Assembly (NCBI RefSeq): GCF_921293095.1
Contig: NC_060247.1
Coordinates: 54,967,111 to 55,031,110 of the forward strand
DNA from: Ischnura elegans
Taxonomy: Eukaryota > Arthropoda > Insecta > Odonata > Coenagrionidae
Direction: 5' to 3'
Length of the DNA: 64,000 nucleotides
Shown here piece by piece: positions 1-11,800 of the stretch. The notes below the pieces were generated by a model. That model saw nothing but the letters and a program-made list of their open reading frames with translations. It searched no databases and was not told where the DNA came from. Every line of letters begins with the position of its first letter. Positions within the stretch are counted from its first letter, which is position 1. The translations under genes and the position numbers were made by a program.

Positions 1-340
1 ACAAATATACTCTGGAGACGAATCTGTCAAAATTAGAAAACTTCAAACTGACTGTGATTAGTGACTTCAAACTGTTGAAGGAACAACTTTACGTTATTTC
101 TTCCACCTATATACCTTAACACACATAACTCTTTCCAAGATATTACGTGCGTTTCACGCATAAGGCTACAAGAACTTGCTTAGTTAAGTTTTTCTTAAAG
201 GGCTCTGAATCACATAGTTAAGTATTGGCAGTCCATTTCTTATACCATCCCCTTGAATCTTTATTACCATATCATTATTCACAAAGGAAACCAAGGGAGT
301 TTTCAGACTCTAATTCTGGATGTCTTCTACACCGCTTAAA

Positions 341-480
341 ATCCTTAGGGTGCAAGGTCGTTGAGACGGTTGAACTGGTCCCCTACCCTGATTTAGAGAA
401 ATTCACACGCCATTGGTTTGTCCTTGGTGGGGTCAACCCGCCATACTCAACGAATTGAAGCTCTGAGCGAGTTATAACCC
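341..480 (+). repeat. Dispersed repeat family X, copy 1
   Basis: It shares CCCTACCCTGA, GAAATTC, CACGCC and TTGGTTT, in order, with 3860-4030. It shares the GAATTGAAGCTCTGAGCGAGT tail pattern more weakly with 57150-57290. No gene. Confidence 0.55.
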
Positions 481-947
481 ATATAAATTTGATTTCAAAG
501 GAGACTGTGATTAAATTAAGGGACGGTGCCCTTACTTTTCCACCGCATGCGACGAGTAGTTTTCTCGAGGGTGAGCCGCTTCGGAAGAGTTAGCGATGAA
601 TATTTTTGTAATAACTTCAAGGAAAACCACTCGAAAAGGAATGCACATGTGCTTCTTCATCAAGGCAACGACCCTGTTCATCTGGAGATCCTGAGACGTA
701 ACTGCGAAATAATAACTTAACAGCAGCGCCTAGCGCTACTCACTCGCCTGGCCTTGGTAATAGCTAATTTTAGCTACTGCCAAGGATAAAAGACTGTGTG
801 GCTATACGTTTGCCAGTCAGATAGGAAATTCGTGCATCACTATCTTTTTAGTACCTAGCATATTAAGAAGGGCTTTCAAATGCCACTGAGTTACATAAAT
901 GGCGTTGCAAAAGTTGGCTATCTATTAACAGATTATATCGAAACAAT

Positions 948-1109
948 GGAAACAAATTTTCCAAATAAATTAGGTGAACAAAGACACTAGAAACCTCCGT
1001 ACATAGCCGATATGAAAAATTTGTTTTTCTACGGAAACAAATTCTCCAAATAAATTAGGTGAACAAAGACACTAGAAACCTCCGTACATAGCCGATATGA
1101 AAAATTTGA
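948..1109 (+). repeat. Tandem duplication, 85-bp period, two copies
   Basis: The block starting GGAAACAAATT at 948 recurs at 1033 and runs through GCCGATATGAAAAATTTG in both copies with one or two differences. It is a recent local duplication; nothing is encoded. Confidence 0.9.
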
Positions 1110-2044
1110 ATCATTATAAAAATGTCCACATGCACATTTCAATCAAAGCAAAAAAATTATACGAGATGAATCCCATATCGCATGGAGAGCGGTGCAGCAA
1201 ATGCTTAAGGGAAATGAGGGGAGAGAGAAGGGTTGAGAAGCCGCGAATGGTACTCGTGAATTTTTCTATTTTCTACCTTGCGACTACTACACGTCAAAAG
1301 GGCGTTTTATAAACAAAACTGATGCATTAAAACCAATTTAAGACTTTAAGCTAGTAAACTTCACTAATAAGTGAAATAATAAGACATTATAAATGCTTCA
1401 AGCCACAGTTCACCGACTCGAAATGAGATTCAAAACATTGATACCACAATCAAGGAACTTTTTGAGTATTAAGTAACAATTTCAGCCCCTATCTAACTAC
1501 GAAAATGGGCTTAAATTGTTTGGTCGGAAATATAATTCGGTGTGGAATATTAAAGAGAGCTAGCAACTTATTCCTCAAATGTATACCTTGGCGAAAGTAT
1601 GAAATCTCATTGCCGGTTAGCAAGCCGGTAATGATCACACGAAAAGAATGTCAAAGAAGTGGTCAAGTGTAAAAAAAGAAATCCGAGACAATATTAACAT
1701 TCTCGCAATGAGAGGTGGTTCTGGGAGAGTAATTGGCCCTCCGAACAAAATGAATGAATATCTTACGCCTGTCTTTTATTGTTAGTCCGGAGTAAGCTCT
1801 ATATTAACCAAAACAAACCAAGTTTTGGGATAATGCATTGAGAGAGATCCTGTAAAATCCTTATCCGGCCCTGACCGCACTGAAATTTGTGATCAAACAG
1901 GATCATGTTCATTCAGGAATTTAATAAACTGTGATCTCGAGCATATAAGGAACTTAATAAAACCTGAAATAATTAGGCCAGGAAATGACCTGATTTAAAT
2001 CACGAACAGAGTCGATCTGAAATCTAATCGGATCTGAACTAAAT

Positions 2045-2830
2045 CTATTCAGTCTGATAATACTATCTGATCAAAATTTAAAGCAGCTGCAGGTGATCAA
2101 AAGGAAAAGTCAAAGGAAGAGGCCTCGTGCAACCAATCTTGGCGACAAAGTAATCAGGTATATATTAATATCCTGTTTGGAAGACTTGCCGTAAATCTTT
2201 TTAAATAAAATTCAGGTGGTAACAGCCTTCCGTTGAAAACCAGATTGTATAAAACATTATTAAATCTAATATCACTCACTCAGTGATTTAAGCCGAAAGA
2301 TGGTTTTGCATGGGTGGGAGTAGAGCATACATCGAACTAAACCATAGGTTTGCGAAATCCTCAAATTCAGGGTAAGGGGGCCATTTCTTAAAATCTGTTC
2401 AGTCTGATAAGACAACCTGATCAGAATTTGAGCAGCTAAGGGTTATCGGAAAGACAAATAGAAAGGAGAGGCCTATTGTATAAATAATCTTGGAGAATAT
2501 TAATTACGTACATCTTCCTATCCTAAATAGAAGACTCACCGTCAACCTGACTGCTTTAAATGGGTGGAGAATTATGCAAAAGTAAACTTTTAACGAAAAC
2601 CGTAAGTCGCAAAAACTGTGAAATTCCTCAACAAAAAAAAAACAGTAGTTCAGTCAACATGAAATCGAAATGGCAAGAATCCATAATGGACCGCCGCGCG
2701 ATTTAAATCCTCACCCACAATGTTGAAAATGATACTTAATTATGGCTCACCTCAGCACTATTGCAACAGCTGCGACTTAAAGACTTGCCGTCAGCTGGAC
2801 TGCTTCAAATGGATACAGAATAATCAAATC
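2045..2830 (+). repeat. Diverged direct repeat, two to three copies
   Basis: The blocks at about 2045-2200 and 2391-2560 share TTCAGTCTGATAA, CCTGATCA/TCTGATCA followed by AATTTRA, GCAGCT, GGAGAGGCCT/AGAGGCCTCG, ATCTTGG and GAAGACT, in the same order. A third partial copy near 2765-2820 shares CAGCTGC, AAGACTTGCCGTCA and GACTGCTTCAAATGG. The period is about 345 bp. It looks like decayed transposon sequence. Confidence 0.6.
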
Positions 2831-2932
2831 CAAGTAGCAGTGAATATTTCTCGGGTTTTTGCACCAGGTAAGACCCTCCATATCTCCTTCCAACGTTTCG
2901 ACAAGCAACTCGCCCATTGTATCGCTTTTAGA

Positions 2933-3030
2933 GGAGGCGACCGACAGCTGAGGCCATTTTCGCCATGACGGAAGGGTATGGAAGGATGGGTGGAGAGAAA
3001 CCCGGCGTCGGTGTTAACCTGCTCTTAACA
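2933..3030 (+). repeat. Dispersed repeat copy (partner at 29866-29959, inverted)
   Basis: GGAGGCGACC, ACAGCTGAGG, GGTGGAGAGAAACC and CCTGCTCTTAA occur here in order. They occur again as reverse complement at 29866-29959, with the same spacing apart from a small insertion here. Overlapping open frames (2720-2968 and 2965-3381) are therefore probably repeat sequence, not genes. Confidence 0.75.
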
Positions 3031-3859
3031 AAAGGCGCCAAAGGGACCACGTCCCATCCGACGGACGAAGTGTTGCGCTTGAAAAGTCCTCCACACAACT
3101 TTCAAGCAGGAATCGGGCAGTCTCTGAACATTCTCAGCATCCAAGAGTTTCATCCAGCCTCAGAGTTTCCCAGCATCCAATCGTTTGAACTCCTCGTGGA
3201 TCTTTTCGCTCTTCCACCCTTTCCTGTCTATACTTCCCTTCACCAGTGCCCTCCGACGAGCAGCGGGCCGGTCCAACCCCATCCGCTTCCTCAGCCCTTT
3301 CGTAGGCAACCCCCCCGCGCTCACAGACTCCTCCCTTCTATGGAGGAACTTCTGGGAGAAGGGGCAATCTCCCCTCCTTAACCATTCTTCCCCACTTCCC
3401 CCTTACCAGACCGGACGGGAATGTTTTTAAAGAACGTCCGCAGCACACGCCTAGGCACATACAATCAAGCACACTTTACTTACACCTTAAACCCGTGCTT
3501 CGGACCACCGGACATAGGTTGGCCGCGAGGTAAGTCAACTTTTCACCACGGTTCTTGAGGATGGTTATTTGATTTTTATTGGCGAATGCGAGCCAAAAAT
3601 CGGGTGAACTTTGTAATTGCGCATGCGTTGAAGAGTTTTCGATTGTGGTGCCTGTCGCTTTTGGTCAAAGTTTTTGTCACGCTTCATTCTGCAGTGTCTT
3701 TCTGAGTTTATCCAATTTCCTGTGAGGATTATTAAAACTTATGCCCCAAAATTATTTAATTAATAGCGCTACCTAGTCAGCATTTCATTTCGAGAAAATA
3801 TAATACTAATTACACGTACTTAGTTGCTTATCTAAAAGTCCTAGGTGAAGTCTTTGGAC

Positions 3860-4030
3860 ATCTGCAAACATAATCCTCGAAGTGCGAATTGGTCCAGGGA
3901 AAGGAACGCGCCCTACCCTGAATTTGTGAAATTCGCACGCCTTGGTTTAGTTTGAGGTGAGCTTTACTTACGCCTATGCATACCAACCTTCGGGTTAAAG
4001 CACTAAGTGAGTGAGAGTAGGTGTAATAAT
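3860..4030 (+). repeat. Dispersed repeat family X, copy 2
   Basis: It holds GTCCAGGG, CCCTACCCTGAATTTGTGAA, ATTCGCACGCC and ACCAACCTTCGGGTT. The first blocks match 341-480 and the last matches 57240-57265. Confidence 0.6.
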
Positions 4031-4489
4031 ATTTTACAATATCTGGGTTTCAGCAAGATACTTTCATTCCCTGAATTTTATTTACAATTCATTATTTGCA
4101 ATGTGGATGCTACAATAAAACTAAGAGCTCTATTTTCCTGCAATATGCATTTTTTTAAACAATGAGTTTGATCTTTCGCAGTTTTTACAAATTTCAAAAT
4201 GAACAAAGCTACATTTTCACGCATACAGTAACATTTTGGATTCTACCATAATAATTTCAAAACTAAATTTTAAAAATAATTAGAAATAAAAATTTTCCTG
4301 CCTTATATTTCTGTTTTGTCTATATAAATACTGAACTTTTACTCAGCAAACTCACGAAGTTATCAGTCTAAAATATATTCAAAGCATAAAACACCTTGCA
4401 GCACCCTGTTAGATATGGATGACGTAAACCAGATAAAATACAGAGCAGCTTTAAATTTCAATGTAATCAGGGAAACTAAAAACTTGACC

Positions 4490-5450
4490 TCGAGTAACAG
4501 ACACTGAACAGGTCTTCAAAGTGGCTGAACGTTGGTCTTTCGTCGGCTTTCGCTACGAAACGCCGGCTGATCAACGAATAGGTCCACGAAGAAACCACGA
4601 GAACTCTTCACTCAAAAGAAAAACACTAAAACTAAACTTAACACTTATATTCCCTTTGAAACGCGAGAAGACTATTTAGCGGGAAATATCCTGTCGCCTT
4701 CACACTAGACCAAGGAGGACTCACGCGGTTGGCCGTCTTTAAAAAAGTTTCGCACTCGCCGCGCGGACGACTCCCCTAGTCGGACGGAATTCACCGAAGA
4801 TGAGGTAGGTGGTGGCTCTTCCCTGGGCCCTTCTCTCGCCTTATACAGTTGTTTTCGCGAAAAAAAAGTTGACGGGAGAAGGAGGAGGAGGAAGAAAAAA
4901 AGCGTGGGGTGGGTGGCAAAGTCTCGCGAGGAACTCGTCCCATTTTTTTGCGATAGCAATCGATGTAATCCCCACCGTCGCGTCACCGGGCGCTCAGCAG
5001 AAGAGTCGACGGTCTTCGGCGGTCCCACTTCTCCGCGTTCGGCGTGCCACGAAATGGCAGATGCCACGCTGAGGACCCTCTCGTACCACTCCGGCAGGGA
5101 CTTCGTCGCCCGGGATGTGGTCCGGAGCGGCAGGTTTAGACCGAGGAGACGCCGGAGGAGAAGGATCGAGAAAAAGTAAGCAGTAGCAGGCTCAACTTTT
5201 TGTGTAGCAGCCCCGCGGATGTGTGATTTTAGAGAGTGCGATACCGTTCTCGGATGGAACCGGCGTGATCGTCCGTTGATGCCTTCGTTCTTTCCGAGTG
5301 TGTGCTGAACGCATGCACCTGGATCGCGTGCCGATTTGCTTTGCAAGGAGGGAGAAAGCGGGGAAGGTTAGGGGAGAGGATTATGGCTACGGGTCTATGA
5401 GCTTCCATTCCACCTCGCTCAGCAGGCGCGAATACTCGCTGCAAAACACC
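4490..5450. promoter_or_regulatory. GC- and CpG-rich island, possible promoter
   Basis: About 1 kb with many CpG dinucleotides stands in otherwise AT-rich sequence. It holds purine-rich runs (GGAGGAGGAGG at about 4881) and overlapping open frames on both strands. Such islands in arthropods often mark transcription starts of broadly expressed genes, but no start site or coding gene can be fixed here. A repeat origin is also possible. Confidence 0.3.
5054..5175 (+). CDS. Possible first coding exon of an unknown gene in a GC-rich island
   Basis: This frame begins at an ATG in good context (CGAAATGGC), runs 40 codons, and meets a consensus donor (AAAAA, then GTAAGC). It encodes a basic peptide ending in a run of seven arginines after FRP. 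The same frame is open upstream to 4904, so the start is uncertain. The peptide is not recognised, and no matching second exon was found. A 213-codon open frame on the opposite strand (4705-5346) covers the same bases, so composition alone may explain both. This is a weak call, made for the island, the ATG context and the donor together. Confidence 0.22.
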
Positions 5451-5470
5451 GATACATAAGTTTCCCAAGT

Positions 5471-8400
5471 GAAAAGGTGTACATGCTCCCTATTTTAGGA
5501 TTAAGGATTTAGAATTTTATACTTAGGATTTAGAGTACTCAATCAGTGAAAAGGGATAGTAACTACGGCATATTTATGGACCAAAATTATTAGCACGCAC
5601 TGGATCAATATTGTTTATTTGTGGACATCTTTCTTCAAGAGGTGATGGAACATTATAAGTGCTCTTCAGAAAGCGTTGCCCGCAGTTGAAATATAAATCA
5701 AGCAGCTTCAAGTCTTCAACATCGAAAATAAGTGCTCTTTAAAAATAATTCGCGGTTAAATTTAAAAACGGTTTAGTTCACTTGAATTGTGGATAATGAT
5801 GGTAACTTTACGATTTTCACGAATGATTTGCGCAATTTCGCCCGTACTCTGGGCACAGAGACTGGGTAATTAACTTTTCAAGGCGTTAATGGTAGAAAGA
5901 AGCATAGATCTCAATTCATTTAATTATCATCCGATTAATTACGATTTGTCGAAATAATTTTGCGAGTGCAAGGGAAATAGAGCAGTTAAAATTTTGAAAT
6001 GTAAATTCAGGTGGTAGAGACCAAAGTTAAGTCGAGAGCTCGTTTGCAGGTACGATATAGCAGTTCCATCTAGCGAAAACAATTTCATACCTTCACAGTC
6101 AGAACCACAGCGGTTATCATCACTCCATTCGTGAAAACATATGCCTGACGGCTACGCAACAATAATGGACAGTATGGTGAATAATGGATAATAACACAGA
6201 TAGAAATTAACCAAAACAATTATATTTATATATTCACATATTTGTGAATTATAAGTACAATTATTTTGGCTATTTTCGCTCATCTTTTAAAGCTATAATT
6301 CCAGAGGGGAGCTGAGATAGTGAGCGACAAAAAGATTTAGCGAAGTGGAATTCAGATTCAAGAAAATTTCCAAGTAAAAACAATATTCCCTCTTTACATG
6401 TACCAATAATATTAACAGAAATTTGTTCCCATGAAAATATGATAGATTCACGACACCTATGGATAATTTAACAAGGTAAAAATTATCACCAAATTTTAAT
6501 AAAATATTCATCGTTTATTAAATAGAATTACGAATTTTTGGGAATTTGATACATTACTAGGTTAATGTTTGGATGCTACATTGTAATAAGTTGTGCCGAT
6601 GCAATATTATAACATAAATACGATAGAAACGATCGATTACTAGCTAATGCAAACTACTGCTAACGTCAACTGAGGAATCGCAACCAATTTTTTAGAAGAA
6701 CTAAGAAGAACTAAGTGGGACTCATAAAAAGAAAATTATTCATAAGAAATTTGTAAATAGCAGGTATCGCTTAGGTCAGACCATAATCTAACATGATACA
6801 TATTAAAACTGAACCACATAAAAAACTGAAATTAATTACAAGACTTATTAAATTTTAAATCACATGACGTAGCATTAATTCAGTGTCAAAAGTCCAAATT
6901 TATTAAAAATACCATATTCTATAAGTCATGATCATTGACAATAGAAAAACATTTTATGCACCACCCGAGAGGTGGCTAATAATGCCAATATCAGCCATCA
7001 AACATGCATTAATATATAATCAATCAATTTTAACACATAAGTACCCGCCGGTGGAGGGTATTCCGATCTTTAACCAAGTGAAAGATAGAATTGAAATATT
7101 TCATTACTTTTATTAAACCATGATCACTAAGTGAAATCAACTGTTGAATAAAAATGCATGTTCATAAAAAAAGCTATGAGGTGATAGAATCGAAGAACAC
7201 CTTTAGGGGTAACACGTATCGAAGAATATCCGCGGGGAGTATCGCATTATAAATGATAATATCGGTTTAAATCGATTGCTTCGTACGCGTTTGTGATTCG
7301 ATGACGGAATAGAAGGTGCCAAGTGGAATGAAAGAATGGATAAATGTAACATCCCTCTCACGTTCACATTCCCACAATGAGAACTGTTTATGATTCTAAC
7401 ACAGCAGTGATGACACCGGACACTATAACGAATGGAAAATTAGTATTTCAGTCAGCGCTGGTGATACATTCCCCTGCCTTACTTACAGTTTACTTGAATA
7501 GATATCTGTGCACTTGAGCAAATGAATTCAAGCCATGACCCTCGGACATACTCAAAGGAAAGGAACTTTCCAGCGCCCAGGTTTCCAGCGTATGGAAAAA
7601 ACATTCAAAATGCAACAAAAAGTCGAACTGGCAAAAAATATTAATACGCACAGTCGACAGAAGAGGAGACGAAGACGAGCAATTCTGATAAATAAGGTAT
7701 GCCCTAGCGGGTAGAATGCACTGAGGAAACTTACGTCCACGAACAGGTTGGGCTGTAGGATTGTTTTCATTTGGGCTCCGTGGCGAGGATTTCCTCTCTT
7801 CAGATTCGTATTTGGACTCACCGTGAACACAGAATGCGTATGTGGCTGCCCAATGCCTTATGCCATGCGTATAACCCAATGCCTTCACGCGCTCATTTTC
7901 AAACTACTTACGATTGAAGTAAATTTCATTAGACCAAGTTTTTCTAGAAAACTCTTAGCAAAGTGTTATTAGATTGAGTTGCATTCTCGTAATTCTTATA
8001 ATTCGATAGCATCAATAATTATTGAATGATAATTCTTAATTATTGTTCAATGATAAACAAAAATAATTAAAAACAAGCACTGCAATAATTCCTTACTTTT
8101 CTGAAAAGCCACAACAAAAAGTATGCCTATTTTAGAAAATAGCTGCTCCAATTAGTTGAAAACTTGTGTAAGAGCCCCGAAAATTAGAAAAATTATTTAA
8201 AAGAACATGCTAGAGACCAAAAAATACAAACACCCCAAAAACGAGGATAACATGCCATCTGTAGCAATCGGAATCTTCTTTTATACATGCCGTACATGCC
8301 AAATAAAGACAGCCGATCATAAGAAAAAAAGCACTTAATCAATCGCGAATTCTGTGACCTCTTTCACCAAATTTTAATATGATAGGATTAATGGTGTTGG

Positions 8401-8674
8401 ACTGAATTTGCGAGAAAATTAAAGTCTCCCTGCTGATACGTAATTTAGGAGCAAATCACCATAACTTTAATCGGAAATTCCCTGACATAAACGTTAACCC
8501 TCACTCTCATGCCTTATTTAAGGTAATTTTGATAGCAAATAAATTATCTAGTAAAAGCTCAATTTCTTACGTTCTGAACACAATTAAAGATAGCGCAGTC
8601 ACTACAGCTAAGTATTAGGTCATTAAATCCGCTACTTAGGATCAAAAATAAGTTAAAATTGCAGTTCTCTGCAC
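5471..8674. other. AT-rich stretch without a supported gene
   Basis: Short frames only. On the minus strand two GTAAGT-type donors occur (near 7735 and 7915), around an open stretch at 7490-7888 with no recognisable protein. Nothing else is supported. Confidence 0.6.
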
Positions 8675-8848
8675 GGTTTTCGGGTTGGCTGCATCGGCAT
8701 TGAATGCAAGATGACGTTTCGTGGCCTATGCAAGCCACATCCTCAGATCAGATCTGACCTCTACTCTCAGACCTGATCTGAAAATGGGAACACCATAGGC
8801 CACGAAACGTCTTTTTGAAAACAACATCGACGCAGCCAATCCGAAAAA
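8675..8848. repeat. Palindromic foldback element, arms about 83 bp
   Basis: The left arm (8675-8757) and right arm (8767-8848) share, as reverse complements, TTTTCGGRTTGGCTGC, GACGTTTCGTGGCCTATG and TCAGATCAGATCTGA-like blocks, with a non-matching patch between. The similarity weakly continues outward (ATTGCAG motifs on both sides). Only about 9 bases separate the arms, so it can fold into one long hairpin. No coding frame is present. Confidence 0.8.
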
Positions 8849-11800
8849 TATGAAGCTGCAATTCAGCACAGCGAAAATCTCAAGCAGAAAATAAGTTAGA
8901 ATACTTAAATACTCATAAGATTACACAAATTAGATTAAAATAGAGTAGCAATAAGTCTTACTATAGATATTATTACTATTTACAAGAAATAAGTCTTAAA
9001 GGATGTTTGACACACGACTTTTCGTGGAATATTCCCAGGAACCTGGAACTTTCCTAAGCTGGGCAGTATGGTGAAGTGAAGAATTTGGCATGCTTCCTAT
9101 GCTGCGGTCCATAGAATATTCTCGACGCGACCGGAGATTGAGATACTCTCAAGGCTAAACAAAGGTATCTTTGGAAAAGAATTTAAGAGCGCAAAGTAAG
9201 TGAGGCATATAGACGAACGCGATGTAAATAAAATACTAGGTTTGGTTTGAAGGATTTCTGTGATAAACTCATTCCATTTAAATACAAATACTGTCCTCAT
9301 CTAGTACTATCAAAAACTATTGGTTTTATTTTTCGCAAGCCACTACATTTCTAAGAGCGGCAAACCACTCGCTCAACGTCAAAAGGGTAATAGCTGAAAC
9401 ACTATACATTTTCCAAAATTATAGCCGATCTCTTATATTGCAAGATGCCGATCTCTTATCTTTAAGATGCAATGAAAGTTAGTAAGGACCAAGTACACAT
9501 TTATAATGGTAAGGGTGAATCAGCGTCTTTATTGATATTAAAGTTTATATGCGATTGCATTTTTTAGACTCTTCAGCCTAAAATACTCGAGTTCCAACTG
9601 TACCAATGCCATTACTGAGTGAGTGGGAAAAGAATATGGAATAGCACAGGGAAAAGAATATAACTCCCTGCACCATATAATATTCATATGCGCATACTAT
9701 TTATTCCTGTTTCTTCCATTAATATAGTTTACCCTACCCACGCTAATCAAATGGATCATAAGTTGAAGTACTTATAGTGAAAGATTCCAACTTCAATTGC
9801 AAGAGATTAAACTACTAGAGTATAAAGATGTATATTTCGTAAAGAGCCCCAGATGTATTTTTTTTCATATTTACGACCGATTTCATAATATAGTAGAAAT
9901 TAAGACCTAGAATTGATAATGAAATCGTAACACTTTTTCTCAATAGGAGATCTTCACGAAGTAATTTCACTGGATAATGATACCAACTTAACCAATGGAA
10001 CCAACCACCAATGAGTTCATTACTATAGTGCGTGGCAAATAATCTATGCTGTTTGCAGTTATTTCAGTCATAAAAGGACTCGTAATGTTTCACAAAATTA
10101 TATTTTTTCTTCTAAAAGTATAAAAATCAGTGCAATGTATTGCAATCAAAGGGTAAGCGACATTTAAAAAAAATCAACTTATCAAGAGAAAGGCATTTTC
10201 ATCTAGATGGGCAGCTTATTCTTTTTTTCTTTCGACTTCATTTCATAAGGGTGAGTAATATTTGAGGAATGGAGAGCTGCGTCAAACCAATCTTAGGATT
10301 GATGACTAATGATGATGATGATGATTAGTATTTACGATAATTAGCATGACATTTGATTCGAGGGCATGTGGCTTCAAAACTTTCAGTTTTTAAGTGCGAA
10401 GGAATCCTCCGAAGAAATAGCCTAGACCAGTTCGCAACATGACTCGTCGTCTCTGTTTATCTAGGCCGCCTTCACGTAAGACCATTACATAAGAAATAAA
10501 ACTTGCCGGTGCTACACTTAGGTCAATGGCACAAGTGGCGGTTTTTTGTCGCGACGCAGGTCATACATCCGATGTTCAAGTCCTAATACGCACATTAATG
10601 AGTCTTGGCCCGCTTCTCCACGAATGATAATTAAGCTCAGGGTTTTACCATTTTTTCCTTCATGATTTGACCAAAAATTTATGAATTTAAGCTAATATGT
10701 GTTTTGGAACTGTTAAAGGCAATTAAAAAAAGCCGTTTTAATGGCAAATTTCAGCGAAAATTCTTAAATATAGGTATGTGTATATTATACAGTTTTCAGG
10801 CTTTCATATAACTTTTTAGACAATGCAGAACATATTCGTACATTGGAACGTTGAATTAAAATAAAAGGAATAATTAGCACTGATAGAAGATCATTTACTT
10901 TCCCTGTCGATACATGGACTTTATTTCTCGCAATAGATTTTCACCCACGCATATTTCACTGCTAAAAATATTTTCTTTATATCATTACAGAAAGTATATT
11001 TTTTAGACAGAAAAATAAAAATTTCATTCTTTGAAAAAATTCAATCCTTCAACCAAATTCGTAATACCATATATCCTTCCTATTGATTGCGTTGAAAGTT
11101 TTCATCTTGTAGGCACCACTTATCATCATTTTACCTTCTTCCATTATCGATGTTTGATTTGCTATTTTTACCTACTTTAAGAATATTCATCCCAATTTTT
11201 TCATTTTTTGTAGCAAAGAATCCTCAAAGAGAATATACCACTTTCTCGGAGAGCTACCGGTAATTCGTAGAGAAATAATGCGTTGACGCACCGAGCCCCA
11301 AGTTCCTCCTCCCATTCATAAAAGCGAAGTGCTCAGTGTAACAAAGGGGTTTCCCATTAAATAATTTTTGATAGTGTAGGAATAATTTTAAATCAGTCGC
11401 AGCGACGGCAGAATAAATATTAACAGCAAAAACGTTACTTTGAACAGTACATACTTGGATTGCTATGAGCTCAGCATCAGCAAATGTAAAATAGAAGTTA
11501 AAGATTTTTAGAAAAAGTATATTATGTAACAAGCATGGTTAATAGCAATATCCTCTGCATAGAATAAACCAGAAGTTAGTAACCTTTTCATGCTGACGGA
11601 TCACATGACACCGCAACCACGGCCATGTAACGGATAATATATTGAAAGATTGAAGTGATACAAGAGAATTTAAAATTATAATTACTCCCTGTATAAATAT
11701 GTCACTTTTATTACGAAGGCTGTGACCGAGAGGGACTCTAATAGCAAACTAAAAATAATACTGGCAGAGCTATACACTGCACAGCACCTACTTCCCTCAA

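Noticed and set aside
2965-3381. 138-codon plus-strand frame rich in Pro and Ser
   Set aside because: Its first part lies in a dispersed repeat also found inverted at 29866-29959. No domain is seen, and a second frame (3185-3430) is open over the same bases.
4705-5346. 213-codon minus-strand open frame, the second longest in the window
   Set aside because: Low-complexity Ser/Arg/Leu runs, no recognisable domain, and it overlaps equally open frames on the plus strand. High GC content explains the lack of stops.
7490-7888. Minus-strand candidate exon ending at a GTAAGT donor near 7735
   Set aside because: The donor is good, but two overlapping frames are open, no acceptor or homologous protein was found, and no partner exon is visible.
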